From positions 1-5,736 of the forward strand of contig JASIKQ010000466.1 of the NCBI GenBank assembly GCA_030049565.1: 5,736 nt of DNA. Direction: 5' to 3'. A program made the translations under genes and the position numbers. This document shows, in pieces, positions 4,799-5,736 of the stretch; the stretch's first letter is position 1, and every line of letters starts with the position of its first letter. The notes beneath the pieces are model-generated. The model had not been told where the DNA came from and did not search any database. It saw nothing but the letters and a program-made list of their open reading frames with translations. Origin of the DNA: Candidatus Sulfotelmatobacter sp. Lineage in GTDB: Bacteria; Acidobacteriota; Terriglobia; Terriglobales; Acidobacteriaceae.

Positions 4799-5736
4799 TG
4801 CGCGCCCCGATCCACGCCTTCTTTTACAATGCGAAGGTGAAGAGTTGGGATGTCATTGTCATCGGCGGCGGCATCATCGGGCTGTCGCTTGCGATCGAGT
4901 TGCGCAAAAGGGGCGCAAAGGTTTTAGTGGTTGAGCGCGGCGAGCCGGGACGCGAAGCTTCTCATGCCGCCGGCGGGATGCTAGTCGATTGCTCCGGCGA
5001 AACCCTCCCCGCGTTGCAGCCGCTGGCCATAGCCGGCGCGCGCATGTATCCCGAATTTGTGCATGAGCTGCAAGTTGAATCCGGGATACCTTGCGACCTC
5101 CGCGACCAGGGCGCGATCGTCTTTCCTCCGGCTGAGCATATTCATGAGCCGCCGGGACTTCCTACAAGGACTCTGCTTCCCGCGCCGCTGGCCGAACTCG
5201 AACCTGCGCTGGCTACTAATAATCGTCTCGCTTTTTATCTGAAAGAACGCTGCGTCGATCCGCGCGCGCTTTCGAGTGCCGCCCTGCACGCGGCCAAACA
5301 CCGCGGGGTCGATGTCTCTTCGGGCGAGGCCGTGACAACTGTGAATCAGTTGGGCAAGCAGGTCGGCGAGGTAACTACGAACAAAACGACTTTTCTCGCG
5401 CCAAAAGTTGTTAACTGTGCCGGCGCATGGTCCGGCCAAATCGCGCCCCACGCCTTCCCCACGCGTCCGGTGAAAGGACAAATGCTGTGCCTGCTCTCGC
5501 CGCGGCGCCAACTGCTAAAGCACGTCATTCGTTCACCGGAAGTCTATCTGATCCCACGCAGCGACGGCAGAATCGTGGTCGGCACCACCGTCGAAGAAGC
5601 TGGATTCGACAAGCGTACGGACGTGAATACAATTCAGCGCCTTCACCGCGCGGCCGTCGCGATAGTTCCGGAACTCCGAAACGCGAAGATTCTGGAAGAC
5701 TGGGCGGGCCTGCGCCCGGGAACTCCCGATGCCCTT
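4798..5736 (+). CDS. thiO: Glycine oxidase ThiO (FAD-dependent), 3' end cut by window
   Basis: Cytoplasmic flavoenzyme that oxidises glycine with O2 to iminoacetate (dehydroglycine) and H2O2, supplying the thiazole branch of thiamine synthesis in aerobes. The visible 313 residues cover most of a family usually near 365-380 long. The N-terminal Rossmann motif DVIVIGGGIIGLS lies at 18-30, with Glu46 ending the second strand to bind the FAD ribose. ASHAAGGMLV at 54-63 is the ThiO-type flavin loop (commonly ASWAAAGML). VKGQMLCL (225-232), YLIPRSDGRIVVGTTVEEAGF (250-270) and WAGLRPGTPD (302-311) are ThiO signatures; Tyr250 and Arg306 correspond to the substrate-binding Tyr246 and Arg302 of Bacillus GO. 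ATG 4798 has only a weak AGG site; a GTG at 4837 would also leave an intact FAD fold. Other glycine/D-amino-acid oxidases are the alternative, but the motifs favour ThiO. No other thi gene is in view. Confidence 0.9.
   Translation, partial: MRAPIHAFFYNAKVKSWDVIVIGGGIIGLSLAIELRKRGAKVLVVERGEPGREASHAAGGMLVDCSGETLPALQPLAIAGARMYPEFVHELQVESGIPCDLRDQGAIVFPPAEHIHEPPGLPTRTLLPAPLAELEPALATNNRLAFYLKERCVDPRALSSAALHAAKHRGVDVSSGEAVTTVNQLGKQVGEVTTNKTTFLAPKVVNCAGAWSGQIAPHAFPTRPVKGQMLCLLSPRRQLLKHVIRSPEVYLIPRSDGRIVVGTTVEEAGFDKRTDVNTIQRLHRAAVAIVPELRNAKILEDWAGLRPGTPDAL

Overview
The window looks like ordinary chromosome from a moderately GC-rich, Gram-negative-type, mainly aerobic bacterium. The style of the proteins suggests a soil Acidobacteriota (Terriglobia/Koribacter-like): a single-TM coiled-coil protein, a proline-rich TM-anchored protein, a secreted NlpC/P60 protein and a Crp-type regulator. 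This taxonomic call is inference; no rRNA or marker gene is present. I see no mobile element, CRISPR array, tRNA or rRNA.

Layout. (1) 13-603 (+): membrane-anchored protein with a proline-rich head, function unknown. (2) 673-957 (-): 7Fe-8S ferredoxin. (3) 1036-1605 (-): SatP/YaaH-family acetate/succinate transporter, upstream of the ferredoxin on the same strand and probably co-transcribed with it. (4) 1606-1834: divergent control region with three Crp-like palindromes, one a perfect TGTGA-N6-TCACA. (5) 1835-2212 (+): small membrane protein, unknown. (6) 2249-2980 (+): Crp/Fnr-family regulator whose recognition helix keeps the Arg-Glu pair that reads TGTGA. (7) 3153-3695 (-): secreted NlpC/P60-like cysteine peptidase. 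Its predicted promoter places a short leader in which two overlapping inverted repeats cover the start codon. (8) 3893-4726 (-): single-TM long coiled-coil protein. (9) 4798-5736 (+): glycine oxidase ThiO, cut by the window end.

The most coherent unit is 673-2980. A Crp-type regulator and a small membrane protein are divergent from a carboxylate transporter plus ferredoxin, and the spacer carries sites matching the regulator's predicted DNA specificity. Two of these sites lie 41.5 bp from the expected start of a -10-like hexamer, one facing each way. The simplest reading is a self-contained acetate/short-carboxylate uptake module with local Crp control and autoregulation. The link between regulator and sites is inference from sequence. 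The other genes (cell-wall peptidase, coiled-coil protein, thiamine-pathway oxidase) look like housekeeping or lineage-specific genes with no evident link to the module.
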